Below, piece by piece: positions 56,894 through 64,000 of a stretch of 64,000 nucleotides of DNA; position 1 is the first letter of the stretch, and every line of letters starts with the position of its first letter. The stretch covers positions 496,001 to 560,000 of the forward strand of contig NZ_JAPFQP010000004.1 of the NCBI RefSeq assembly GCF_026241225.1. The letters run 5' to 3'. The translations under genes and the position numbers were made by a program. The notes under the pieces are model-generated. The model saw only the letters and a list, made by a program, of their open reading frames with translations. It ran no database searches and had not been told where the DNA came from. The DNA is from Lentiprolixibacter aurantiacus. Lineage in GTDB: Bacteria > Bacteroidota > Bacteroidia > Flavobacteriales > Flavobacteriaceae.

Positions 56894-57463
56894 ATGCCTA
56901 GCGGTACAAACACACATCAACTGCAGCCTGACACCTGGGTGGATACCTATGCAGATTACCTGTATAACTATGCGGTTTCGCGGGTGAGTGATTCGGAAAT
57001 AGCCCGGGACCTGGTTCAGGAAACTTTTCTGGCCGGTTTGCGTTCTGCCAAAAATTTCAAGGGTACCGCCTCGGAGCGGACCTGGCTGGTTTCCATTTTA
57101 AAGCGAAAGGTAATTGATCATTACCGGAAGATAAACTCAAAAAAAGGCAAGGCAGAGGTGCGCATGCAGTACGTTTCCCAGGAGGACTCCGAAGGCGACT
57201 GGCTGGAGGAACGGGCTGCAGATCCTGTTAGTGTGAAGGAGTTAGGTGCGATTGAGAATGAAGAATTGGGGCAGGCCATACAGGATTGTATTGGCAAATT
57301 ACCTGAAAAGCAAGCCAAAGTATTCACCTTGAAGACCATACAGGGCATGAGCACGGAAGATGTGTGTAATGAATTAGGAATAAATCCGTCTAATCTCTGG
57401 GTAATGATCCACAGGGCGCGTACGTCGCTGATGGGATGCCTGGATAAAAACTGGTTTGGATAA
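56894..57463 (+). CDS. ECF-type RNA polymerase sigma factor
   Basis: 189 residues from the ATG at 56894 (MPSGTNTHQLQPDTWVDTYA). Region 2 is YNYAVSRVSDSEIARDLVQET and ERTWLVSILKRKVIDHYRK; region 4 is AIQDCIGKLPEKQAKVFTLK and STEDVCNELGINPSNLWVMI. The 37-residue acidic linker between (QEDSEGDWLEERAADPVSVK) is typical. The downstream 75-residue zinc-motif gene is coupled by a TAATG overlap and probably encodes its regulator. Targets unknown. Confidence 0.92.
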   Translation: MPSGTNTHQLQPDTWVDTYADYLYNYAVSRVSDSEIARDLVQETFLAGLRSAKNFKGTASERTWLVSILKRKVIDHYRKINSKKGKAEVRMQYVSQEDSEGDWLEERAADPVSVKELGAIENEELGQAIQDCIGKLPEKQAKVFTLKTIQGMSTEDVCNELGINPSNLWVMIHRARTSLMGCLDKNWFG

Positions 57464-57690
57464 TGATTTCATGTGAGGAAGCCGCCCATATATGCAACCG
57501 GAAGCAATACAAAGAAGCCTCCTGGAGGGAACGCCTGCAGCTTTTCCTGCATATCCTGGCATGCAAGACCTGTGCTTCTTTTTCCAGGAAGAACACCCGA
57601 TTGACCCGGCTTTGCGATAAAGCCGGTTTGCATAGCCTTTCTGCAAAGGACAAGGAAGAAATGAAAAAGAAGATTCAGAAAGAAAGCTGA
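57463..57690 (+). CDS. Small zinc-motif protein coupled to the ECF sigma factor (putative anti-sigma)
   Basis: 75 residues. The start ATG shares a base with the sigma factor stop codon (TAATG). Contains C4, H9, C11 and a His-x3-Cys-x2-Cys motif (H30, C34, C37), the core of zinc-associated anti-sigma domains, then a basic helical end (SAKDKEEMKKKIQKES). No membrane segment, so it would be a soluble anti-sigma or redox sensor. It ends 16 nt inside the convergent membrane protein gene. Function inferred from position and motif. Confidence 0.7.
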   Translation: MISCEEAAHICNRKQYKEASWRERLQLFLHILACKTCASFSRKNTRLTRLCDKAGLHSLSAKDKEEMKKKIQKES

Positions 57691-58508
57691 AGTAAATCCA
57701 GCACCCAAATTACTCCCAGCCAAATTACGGGCACAGCCTCTACCCAAAATGCCGCATAATACTCTGATTGCCTTCTGCTCGTAGACACCAATATTAATAT
57801 TAACAAAAGCAGCAGCACTGCCTGATTCATAAGTTCCTGTGGATGTAAGTCGTCCTTAAGAAAAGTCAGAAGGAAATATACAATCGCCAGGGAATAACCC
57901 AGGGCTTTGGTGGCAGTTTCCCCAATACGCTGAGGTATGGTTCTTAATTCGGGAAGGTCCACATTCAGGTCGCGGATTTCAAAGGGAACCATTAAAACCA
58001 AAATCAGCAGGAAACGCTGTGTCAAATCAAGATAACGGTCCCAACCCCATACTACATCAAACTGCAGCATGGGCAATAGGGAAGTTATTAAGGTCCACAC
58101 CAGAGCAACCAGCAGCACTTTGGGGATACCGTAATTCCTGAGGTTTTTGAGTCTGGGATAAATGGGAATGGCGTAAATCGCTATCAAAAAGGCTACAAAG
58201 AGCAGCAAAATCAAACCGGATTTGTTCAATTGACCAATATATATCAGGGCCAGCCCCTGGTTGGCAATACTAAAAAATTGAATGCTTCTGTGGTAGCGAT
58301 TGGATACAATGAGATACTTATGTGCTTCTACACCATATTTTATAAAATTATACGTGGCTATTGTACTGCAAAAAACAAAAATACTCAGCCCTTTTCCCGG
58401 GATATTGTTTAAGAAATAAGAGGTAGCCCATAACAGTGAAAGTACCGCCAGGCCAACATGTATACTGGAATGCAGATAAAACTTGAAAACGTCCTTCAGG
58501 AGCTTCAT
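57675..58508 (-). CDS. UbiA-like polytopic membrane protein
   Basis: 277 residues with about eight hydrophobic segments (LHSSIHVGLAVLSLLWATSY, LILLLFVAFLIAIYAIPIYP). In the second cytoplasmic loop FEIRDLNVDLPELRTIPQRI resembles the second Asp-rich motif of UbiA-type prenyltransferases, but the first motif (NDxxD) is replaced by ATYNFIKYGVEA. It may be a divergent member without the classic reaction. Ends convergently with a 16-nt overlap with the ECF partner gene; divergent from gcvP. No named family assigned. Confidence 0.65.
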   Translation of the reverse strand: MKLLKDVFKFYLHSSIHVGLAVLSLLWATSYFLNNIPGKGLSIFVFCSTIATYNFIKYGVEAHKYLIVSNRYHRSIQFFSIANQGLALIYIGQLNKSGLILLLFVAFLIAIYAIPIYPRLKNLRNYGIPKVLLVALVWTLITSLLPMLQFDVVWGWDRYLDLTQRFLLILVLMVPFEIRDLNVDLPELRTIPQRIGETATKALGYSLAIVYFLLTFLKDDLHPQELMNQAVLLLLLILILVSTSRRQSEYYAAFWVEAVPVIWLGVIWVLDLLQLSF

Positions 58509-58605
58509 TAAACAAATGTAACCAAACGCTTCAAACCGTTGATTTATGGTTAAAAACTTTCATCTGCAGGAACCGTATTTAGACCATTTTAAGAGAATTA
58601 ATCCC

Positions 58606-58613
58606 TAATTTTG
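58606..58613 (+). promoter_or_regulatory. Candidate -7 element of gcvP
   Basis: TAATTTTG, exact TAnnTTTG, 23 nt before the gcvP ATG at 58637. The -33 element is not clear. No glycine-riboswitch structure recognised in the 128 bp before gcvP. Confidence 0.4.
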
Positions 58614-58636
58614 TGCATTTCAAAATTTCCAGTAAA

Positions 58637-61489
58637 ATGAATACGGAGAGATTTGCGCTAAGGCATGTGGGAATCAGACCGCAGGACCTGAACCATATGC
58701 TTCAAACCATCGGGGTTGACAGCCTTGATCAGCTTATAGAAGAAACCATTCCAGGGGAAATTCAGTTGGATAAACCACTGCAACTGGACCAGCCCATAAG
58801 CGAAGCAGAATTTCTGAACCATCTGCAATCAGTATCGAAGAAAAACAAGGTATTTAAAAACTATATCGGCCTGGGATATCACGACTGTGTAACCCCTTCC
58901 GTTATTAAGCGAAATATCCTTGAAAACCCAGGTTGGTATACAGCTTATACCCCTTACCAGGCTGAAATTGCCCAGGGTCGGCTGGAAGCCCTTCTGAATT
59001 TTCAGACCATGGTTTCCGACCTTACCGGAATGGAACTATCCAATGCTTCTTTACTGGATGAAAGTACGGCTGCCGCAGAAGCCATGACTATGCTTCATCA
59101 TTTGCGAAGCAGGGATCAAAAGAAACTGGGCGTTAACAAATTCTTTGTTTCGGAAAATGTATTGCCACAGACGGTTTCGTTGCTCACTACCCGATCCAAA
59201 CCCATGGGTATAGAGCTAGAGGTAGGCGATCATCGGGATTTTGATTATGGGACAGACTATTTTGGAGCACTTCTGCAATATCCGGGGAAATATGGCCAGG
59301 TTGAAGATATTGGCTCTTTCATTGCCCACTGTCAGGCTAATAATATAAAGGTTGCCGTAGCTGCGGACCTGCTAAGTCTGGTCTTGCTGACCCCTCCGGG
59401 TGAAATGGGAGCTGATGTAGTTGTGGGAACCACCCAGCGTTTCGGTATTCCGCTTGGTTATGGCGGACCGCATGCAGCATATTTTGCCACGCGTGAAGCT
59501 TACAAAAGGCACATCCCGGGCAGGATTATCGGTATCACCTTAGATTTGGATAACCAGCCCGCCTTGCGAATGGCGCTTCAAACACGGGAGCAACATATAA
59601 AACGGGATAAGGCAACATCCAACATCTGTACAGCACAGGTGCTGCTGGCCGTTATGGCAGGAGCCTATGGGGTATACCACGGTCCTGATGGGTTCCGGCA
59701 TATCGCAAATGAAATACACAGGAAGGCAAAGATCCTCAACGCTTTTCTTTGTGATTCAGGAATTGAACAGGAGAACGAGCTGTTTTTTGACACTTTAAAG
59801 ATCCGTGTTGAAAATATTGATACAGTAAAACAACTGGCCGAAGAACGGGAGATCAACCTGAATTATATTGACGATAAAACCCTTTCGATCTCGCTTAATG
59901 AAGCTACCACCCAAAAAGACCTGATGGAACTGGCGGGATGTTTGGACGGCTCTGGGAGCCTTGTTGACCTCTCCCCCTACCAGTCCACATCCGAGGATAT
60001 TTTTCCGGAGAGCCTTAAGCGGTCCTCTTCGTTTATGGAACACGAAGTCTTCAATTCCTATCATTCTGAAACAGAATTGATGCGATACCTCAAAAAACTC
60101 GAGCGTAAGGACCTGGCCCTGAACCATTCCATGATTCCGCTGGGTTCATGCACAATGAAACTGAATGCAGCTACAGAGATGCTTCCCCTCAGTACTCCGG
60201 AATGGGGGAACATCCACCCTTTTGCTCCTGTAGAACAGGCAGCCGGTTACCATGAGGTCCTTCGTAAACTGGAAGATGACCTTACGACCATTACCGGTTT
60301 TGCTGCTACTTCGCTTCAGCCTAATTCCGGGGCACAGGGAGAATATTCCGGTTTGATGACTATAAGGGCGTATCACGAATCACGCGGGGATACACACAGG
60401 AATATCTGTATCATTCCTGCCTCTGCACATGGTACTAATCCCGCTTCCGCTGTAATGGCAGGAATGAAGGTGGTGGTTACCAAAACAGATGATCACGGAA
60501 ATATTGATTTAGTTGACCTGGAAGAAAAGGTAATTGCCAATTCTGAAAACCTGGCGGCTCTTATGATTACGTATCCCTCAACACATGGGGTTTACGAATC
60601 CTCTATCCGTAAAATCACCCAATTGATCCATGAGAACGGCGGACAGGTTTACATGGATGGTGCCAATATGAATGCCCAGGTTGGTCTTACCCATCCTGCC
60701 GCCATAGGCGCTGATGTTTGCCACCTGAATTTACATAAGACCTTTGCTATTCCACATGGTGGTGGTGGTCCGGGAGTAGGCCCTATTTGTGTGGCATCCC
60801 AACTGGCTCCCTTTCTGCCAGGCCACCCCGTAATAAGCACCGGAGGAGAACACGCCATTACCGCTATCTCGGCTGCCCCCTGGGGAAGTCCACTGGCCTG
60901 CCTAATCTCCTATGGATATATAAAAATGCTGGGGGAAGAAGGGCTTAAAGAGGCAACCAAAATTGCCATACTCAATGCCAACTATATCAAAAACAGGCTG
61001 GAAGAGAAATACAAAATTCTGTATACAGGGGAAAAGGGCAGGGCTGCTCATGAAATGATCATTGATTGCAGGCCTTTCAAACAGTATGGCATAGAGGTTA
61101 CGGATATCGCCAAAAGATTGATGGATTATGGCTTCCATGCCCCAACAGTATCCTTCCCGGTTGCAGGAACCATGATGATTGAACCTACTGAAAGTGAAAG
61201 TCTGGCTGAACTGGACCGTTTTTGCGATGCCATGCTTGCTATCTACGGCGAAATTGAACTTGCTGGCCAGGGAGAGGAACGTTACCTGCAATTGCTTAAG
61301 AACGCTCCTCACACAATGGCCATGGTAAGTTCGGATGTCTGGCCATACGAATATACCCGCCAGGAAGCAGCATATCCTCTGCCTTACGTGGCTGATAACA
61401 AATTCTGGCCCAGTGTGAGGAGGGTTGATGATGCCTATGGGGATAGAAACCTGATGTGTAGTTGTGCCCCTATGGCAGCTTATGCCTGA
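58637..61489 (+). CDS. gcvP: Glycine dehydrogenase (decarboxylating), P-protein
   Basis: 950 residues from the ATG at 58637 (MNTERFALRHVGIRPQDLNH), full length for the fused homodimeric P-protein. The N-terminal half has GLGYHDCVTPSVIKRNIL, YTPYQAEIAQGRLEALLNFQ and STAAAEAMTMLH; the C-terminal half holds the PLP site DVCHLNLHKTFAIPHGGGGP (Lys). It decarboxylates glycine and hands the aminomethyl group to GcvH. gcvT and gcvH are not in the window. Confidence 0.97.
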   Translation: MNTERFALRHVGIRPQDLNHMLQTIGVDSLDQLIEETIPGEIQLDKPLQLDQPISEAEFLNHLQSVSKKNKVFKNYIGLGYHDCVTPSVIKRNILENPGWYTAYTPYQAEIAQGRLEALLNFQTMVSDLTGMELSNASLLDESTAAAEAMTMLHHLRSRDQKKLGVNKFFVSENVLPQTVSLLTTRSKPMGIELEVGDHRDFDYGTDYFGALLQYPGKYGQVEDIGSFIAHCQANNIKVAVAADLLSLVLLTPPGEMGADVVVGTTQRFGIPLGYGGPHAAYFATREAYKRHIPGRIIGITLDLDNQPALRMALQTREQHIKRDKATSNICTAQVLLAVMAGAYGVYHGPDGFRHIANEIHRKAKILNAFLCDSGIEQENELFFDTLKIRVENIDTVKQLAEEREINLNYIDDKTLSISLNEATTQKDLMELAGCLDGSGSLVDLSPYQSTSEDIFPESLKRSSSFMEHEVFNSYHSETELMRYLKKLERKDLALNHSMIPLGSCTMKLNAATEMLPLSTPEWGNIHPFAPVEQAAGYHEVLRKLEDDLTTITGFAATSLQPNSGAQGEYSGLMTIRAYHESRGDTHRNICIIPASAHGTNPASAVMAGMKVVVTKTDDHGNIDLVDLEEKVIANSENLAALMITYPSTHGVYESSIRKITQLIHENGGQVYMDGANMNAQVGLTHPAAIGADVCHLNLHKTFAIPHGGGGPGVGPICVASQLAPFLPGHPVISTGGEHAITAISAAPWGSPLACLISYGYIKMLGEEGLKEATKIAILNANYIKNRLEEKYKILYTGEKGRAAHEMIIDCRPFKQYGIEVTDIAKRLMDYGFHAPTVSFPVAGTMMIEPTESESLAELDRFCDAMLAIYGEIELAGQGEERYLQLLKNAPHTMAMVSSDVWPYEYTRQEAAYPLPYVADNKFWPSVRRVDDAYGDRNLMCSCAPMAAYA

Positions 61490-61662
61490 CCGTGTTTGGA
61501 ATGCGTTACCTGAACCGGGGAATCGTTAGGGTTTAAAAGTTTAATAATGAGTTTATTATAGCCCTGATTGGAGGTGTTGGGTATCGTAGAAACCAGCATT
61601 ATAAGGTTCAACGCATAAGTAAATTTGGTTATATTATCACCTTTGTAACTATTGGAAAAAGT

Positions 61663-62724
61663 ATGATGAACGTTGGATTAAGAGGAACAGGGTGTTATAT
61701 CCCTTCCATAAAAACTACAAATCAGGATTTTCAGGAACACAATTTCCTGAACAGCAACGGGGCGCCATTCGACCAGCCTACTACTGTAATTATTGATAAA
61801 TTCAAGGCTATTACAGGTATTAAAGAAAGACGCTATGCACGTGATGATTACAATACTTCCGATCTTGGTTTCTACGCAGCACAGCGGGCTATTGAGGATG
61901 CGGGAATAGACCCGGAGCATCTGGACTATATTATTTTTGCCCATAATTTTGGAAATGTAACCAAAGGGCATGCACAATCCGATATGTTGCCCACCCTGGC
62001 TACTCGGGTTAAAAACCAGCTCAGAATTAAGAACCCCCGTTGCGTGGCCTATGACATGCTTTTCGGCTGTCCGGGCTGGGTGGAAGGAGTTATACAGGCA
62101 AATGCTTTCATTAAGAGTGGCATGGCTAAAAATTGCCTGGTTATTGGTGCAGAAACCTTATCCCGGGTTGTAGATCCCGTAGACCGGGACTCCATGATTT
62201 ATTCCGATGGGGCCGGAGCCTGTGTTTTATCCTCGGAAGGCAGCTCGGGGAGTATCCTGGCACATGGATCCCTCACTTATGCCAACGAAGAAGCGTATTT
62301 CCTGTTCAATGGCGAAACCTACAATAAGGAAAGCAACGATACTACCCAATATATCAAGATGTATGGGCGTAAGATCTATGAATTTGCCATTTCACACGTG
62401 CCCAAGGCCATGAAAGAATGCCTTGAAGAAAGTGGTGTTCCCATAACTGAGCTTAAGAAGATATTCATCCATCAGGCCAATGAAAAAATGGATGAAGCTA
62501 TAGTGGGCCGTTTTTACCGACTTTACGGCATGAAGCCACCTGAAGATGTTATGCCCATGAATATCAGAAAACTGGGCAACAGTTCCGTTGCTACTATACC
62601 AACCTTATTTGACATGGTTAAACGTGGGCAACTGGAAGGTCACCACATTGAGGAAGGGGATATCGTTATGTTTGCCAGCGTTGGTGCAGGAATGAATATC
62701 AATGCTTTTGTATATCGTTGTTGA
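61663..62724 (+). CDS. 3-oxoacyl-ACP synthase III-like (FabH-type) condensing enzyme
   Basis: 353 residues. Thiolase fold with Cys in DMLFGCPGWVEGVIQANAFI, His in IFIHQANEKMDEA and Asn in RKLGNSSVATIPTLFDMV, the FabH triad. Insertions and the N-terminus (MMNVGLRGTGCYIPSIKTTN) place it among FabH-like enzymes that often work outside fatty-acid initiation (acyl transfer or specialised lipids). It is the first gene of a tight operon, 6 nt before the methyltransferase. Its own substrate is unknown. Confidence 0.87.
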   Translation: MMNVGLRGTGCYIPSIKTTNQDFQEHNFLNSNGAPFDQPTTVIIDKFKAITGIKERRYARDDYNTSDLGFYAAQRAIEDAGIDPEHLDYIIFAHNFGNVTKGHAQSDMLPTLATRVKNQLRIKNPRCVAYDMLFGCPGWVEGVIQANAFIKSGMAKNCLVIGAETLSRVVDPVDRDSMIYSDGAGACVLSSEGSSGSILAHGSLTYANEEAYFLFNGETYNKESNDTTQYIKMYGRKIYEFAISHVPKAMKECLEESGVPITELKKIFIHQANEKMDEAIVGRFYRLYGMKPPEDVMPMNIRKLGNSSVATIPTLFDMVKRGQLEGHHIEEGDIVMFASVGAGMNINAFVYRC

Positions 62725-62730
62725 TTCCTT

Positions 62731-63258
62731 ATGTACGAAAAATCGTATCCAAGCAAGCGATATAGCGAAACAATCACTTTCCTTGAAAAGCATATAGGAA
62801 AACCAGCTCATATTCTTGATCTGGGAGTAGAAAACCCGTTTTCAGATATTATGAAAGAGCGTGGGTATGAGGTGGAGAATACCAGTGGTGAAGACCTGGA
62901 CATGAACCTTGGTGCGGTAAGCAAATCATCTGCGGAGGTAGTAACAGCCTTCGAGATCCTGGAACACATGGTGGCTCCCTTCAATGTTCTTAAGGCTATA
63001 AAAACCAAAAAACTGGTGGCCAGCGTTCCGCTGAAACTCTGGTTTGCCAGTGCATACAGAAGCAAAGAGGATCCCTGGGACAGGCATTATCATGAATTTG
63101 AGGACTGGCAGTTCGACTGGTTACTGGACAAAGCCGGATGGGAAATCAAAGACCGGCATAAATGGACACATCCTGTTAAGAAAATAGGGCTCAGACCTTT
63201 GTTAAGGTGGTTCACTCCCAGATACTATATTGTGTACGCAGAACGCAGAAACAGCTAA
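62731..63258 (+). CDS. Divergent class I SAM-dependent methyltransferase-like protein
   Basis: 175 residues, short for the family. The SAM motif I reads HILDLGVENPFSDIMKERG instead of the usual glycine-rich DxGxGxG. EVVTAFEILEHMVAPFNVLK matches motif III (FEILEH) and LVASVPLKLWFA follows. Then an HYHEFEDWQFDWLLDKAGWE segment typical of MTases acting near lipids or sugars. Start MYEKSYPSKRYSET. Next gene 16 nt away. Activity likely but unproven because motif I is degenerate. Confidence 0.72.
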   Translation: MYEKSYPSKRYSETITFLEKHIGKPAHILDLGVENPFSDIMKERGYEVENTSGEDLDMNLGAVSKSSAEVVTAFEILEHMVAPFNVLKAIKTKKLVASVPLKLWFASAYRSKEDPWDRHYHEFEDWQFDWLLDKAGWEIKDRHKWTHPVKKIGLRPLLRWFTPRYYIVYAERRNS

Positions 63259-63274
63259 AAGTTCCCGGCACACT

Positions 63275-64000
63275 ATGGAGTATTACATTATTATCCCCGC
63301 GCATAATGAGGCCGAATTTCTTGCAGGCACACTGGATTCTGTAGTAGCCCAAAGCCTGCCACCAAAAAAGGTTATTGTTGTTAACGACCATTCTACAGAT
63401 GATACCGAGGGTATCATTGATGGCTATGTAAAAAAGCATCCCTTCATTCAAAAGAGAAACCGCCATTCATCTGAGCAGCATATGCCTGGAAGTAAAGTGA
63501 TTCAAACCTTTAATTATGGTTTGGAATTGCTTGATGACGCGTATGACTTTTTGGTAAAACTGGATGCAGATATCATCCTGCCTCCTGATTATTTCAAACA
63601 CATTGCCAGGATTTTCCAGGAGAATCCACAAGTGGGTATAGCCGGAGGGTTCGCTTATGAAAAGGATACCAAAGGTGAATGGAAACGCAACCATCCCATG
63701 AATAATGACCACGTTAGAGGTGCATTTAAATCGTACTCCAAATCCTGTTTTAAGGCAATAGGAGGGTTAAAAGCAGCAATGGGCTGGGATACGGTTGACG
63801 AACTCCTGGCTTTATTTCATGGCTTTGCCATTTATACCGATGAAACGCTGAGGGTCAAACATTTAAGACCTATTGGAGCTGCTTATAACAAGCGTGCCAA
63901 ATTTTTACAGGGGGAAGCCATGTATGCCCTGCGTTACGGCTTGGGTATTACCATAATTGCTTCCCTCAAGATGGCTCTAAAATCAAAAAAACTACCTGCA
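63275..64000 (+). CDS. GT2-family glycosyltransferase (3' end beyond window)
   Basis: Open from the ATG at 63275 to the window edge (242 codons visible). MEYYIIIPAHNEAEFLAGTL at the start, VIVVNDHSTDDTEGII, then VKLDADIILPPDYFKHI with the DxD-type metal site. WDTVDELLALFHGFAIYTDE and HLRPIGAAYNKR follow. Typical of family A glycosyltransferases acting on cell-surface glycans, probably cytosolic side. Coupled to the FabH-like and methyltransferase genes by 6- and 16-nt spacers. Confidence 0.85.
   Translation, partial: MEYYIIIPAHNEAEFLAGTLDSVVAQSLPPKKVIVVNDHSTDDTEGIIDGYVKKHPFIQKRNRHSSEQHMPGSKVIQTFNYGLELLDDAYDFLVKLDADIILPPDYFKHIARIFQENPQVGIAGGFAYEKDTKGEWKRNHPMNNDHVRGAFKSYSKSCFKAIGGLKAAMGWDTVDELLALFHGFAIYTDETLRVKHLRPIGAAYNKRAKFLQGEAMYALRYGLGITIIASLKMALKSKKLPA

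Noticed and set aside
58509-58636. Glycine riboswitch before gcvP
   Set aside because: I looked for the tandem aptamer-type conserved blocks and found none in the 128-bp region; only a -7 box is visible.

Overview
The window is chromosomal DNA from a member of the Bacteroidota, almost certainly the family Flavobacteriaceae (marine Muricauda/Robiginitalea/Maribacter-like; genus not resolvable by eye). The evidence is a SusC/SusD pair, lipoproteins with Bacteroidota-type leaders, the order rpsL...rplQ-carA-eno...gltA, a CtlX-type hydrolase, a fused hypoxanthine phosphoribosyltransferase/adenylate kinase, start codons without Shine-Dalgarno sequences, and promoters of the Bacteroidota type (TTG, about 19-20 nt, TAnnTTTG). 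Coding density is very high. I see no tRNA, rRNA, CRISPR array, insertion sequence, phage gene or integrase. Only two stretches longer than 300 bp lack an intact gene: 27430-27890 and 33010-33575.

Layout. 1-2.7 kb (+): the end of an SDR/DUF2867 gene and a secreted protein with a carboxypeptidase-like regulatory domain. 2.7-10.3 kb (-): two guanidino-group-modifying enzymes (CtlX-like and amidinotransferase-like), citrate synthase, a lone glycogen-synthase-type GT5 enzyme, enolase and carA. 10.36-27.4 kb (-): one uninterrupted str-S10-spc-alpha supercluster of 31 genes (rpsL to rplQ, including fusA, secY, infA, rpmJ and rpoA), with a good promoter before rpsL and a good intrinsic terminator after rplQ. 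Two gaps in it hold RNA-structure candidates, before rplC and before rpsD. 27.9-33.0 kb (+): SusC, SusD and a Calx-beta-like lipoprotein, closed by a strong terminator, followed by a possible decayed small gene. 33.6-36.4 kb: rlmB, rhomboid protease, rarA. 36.4-42.1 kb (-): radC, a degenerate polysaccharide-deacetylase-like protein, a YjjG-type nucleotidase, and a three-gene envelope module (lipoprotein, DUF5723 protein, secreted linker protein). 42.1-47.1 kb: DUF1569 protein, an Mpl-type muropeptide ligase, a cupin-SDR pair, and a LytS/LytR-type two-component system preceded by a 41-residue membrane peptide. 47.4-52.6 kb (-): Hpt-Adk fusion, ObgE, DUF4136 lipoprotein and an S9 peptidase with an extra N-terminal domain. 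52.7-61.5 kb: purK-purE-M3 peptidase, rhodanese lipoprotein, an ECF sigma factor coupled to a 75-residue zinc-motif protein, a UbiA-like membrane protein and gcvP. 61.6-64 kb (+): the start of a tight operon of a FabH-like synthase, a divergent methyltransferase and a GT2 glycosyltransferase cut by the right edge.

Most of this is conserved core chromosome. The best candidates for undescribed biology are the structured gaps before rpsD and rplC, the DUF5723 envelope module, the 41-residue membrane peptide ahead of the LytTR system, the S9 peptidase fusion, and the FabH-like/methyltransferase/GT2 operon. I did not find a clearly novel defence or mobile system.
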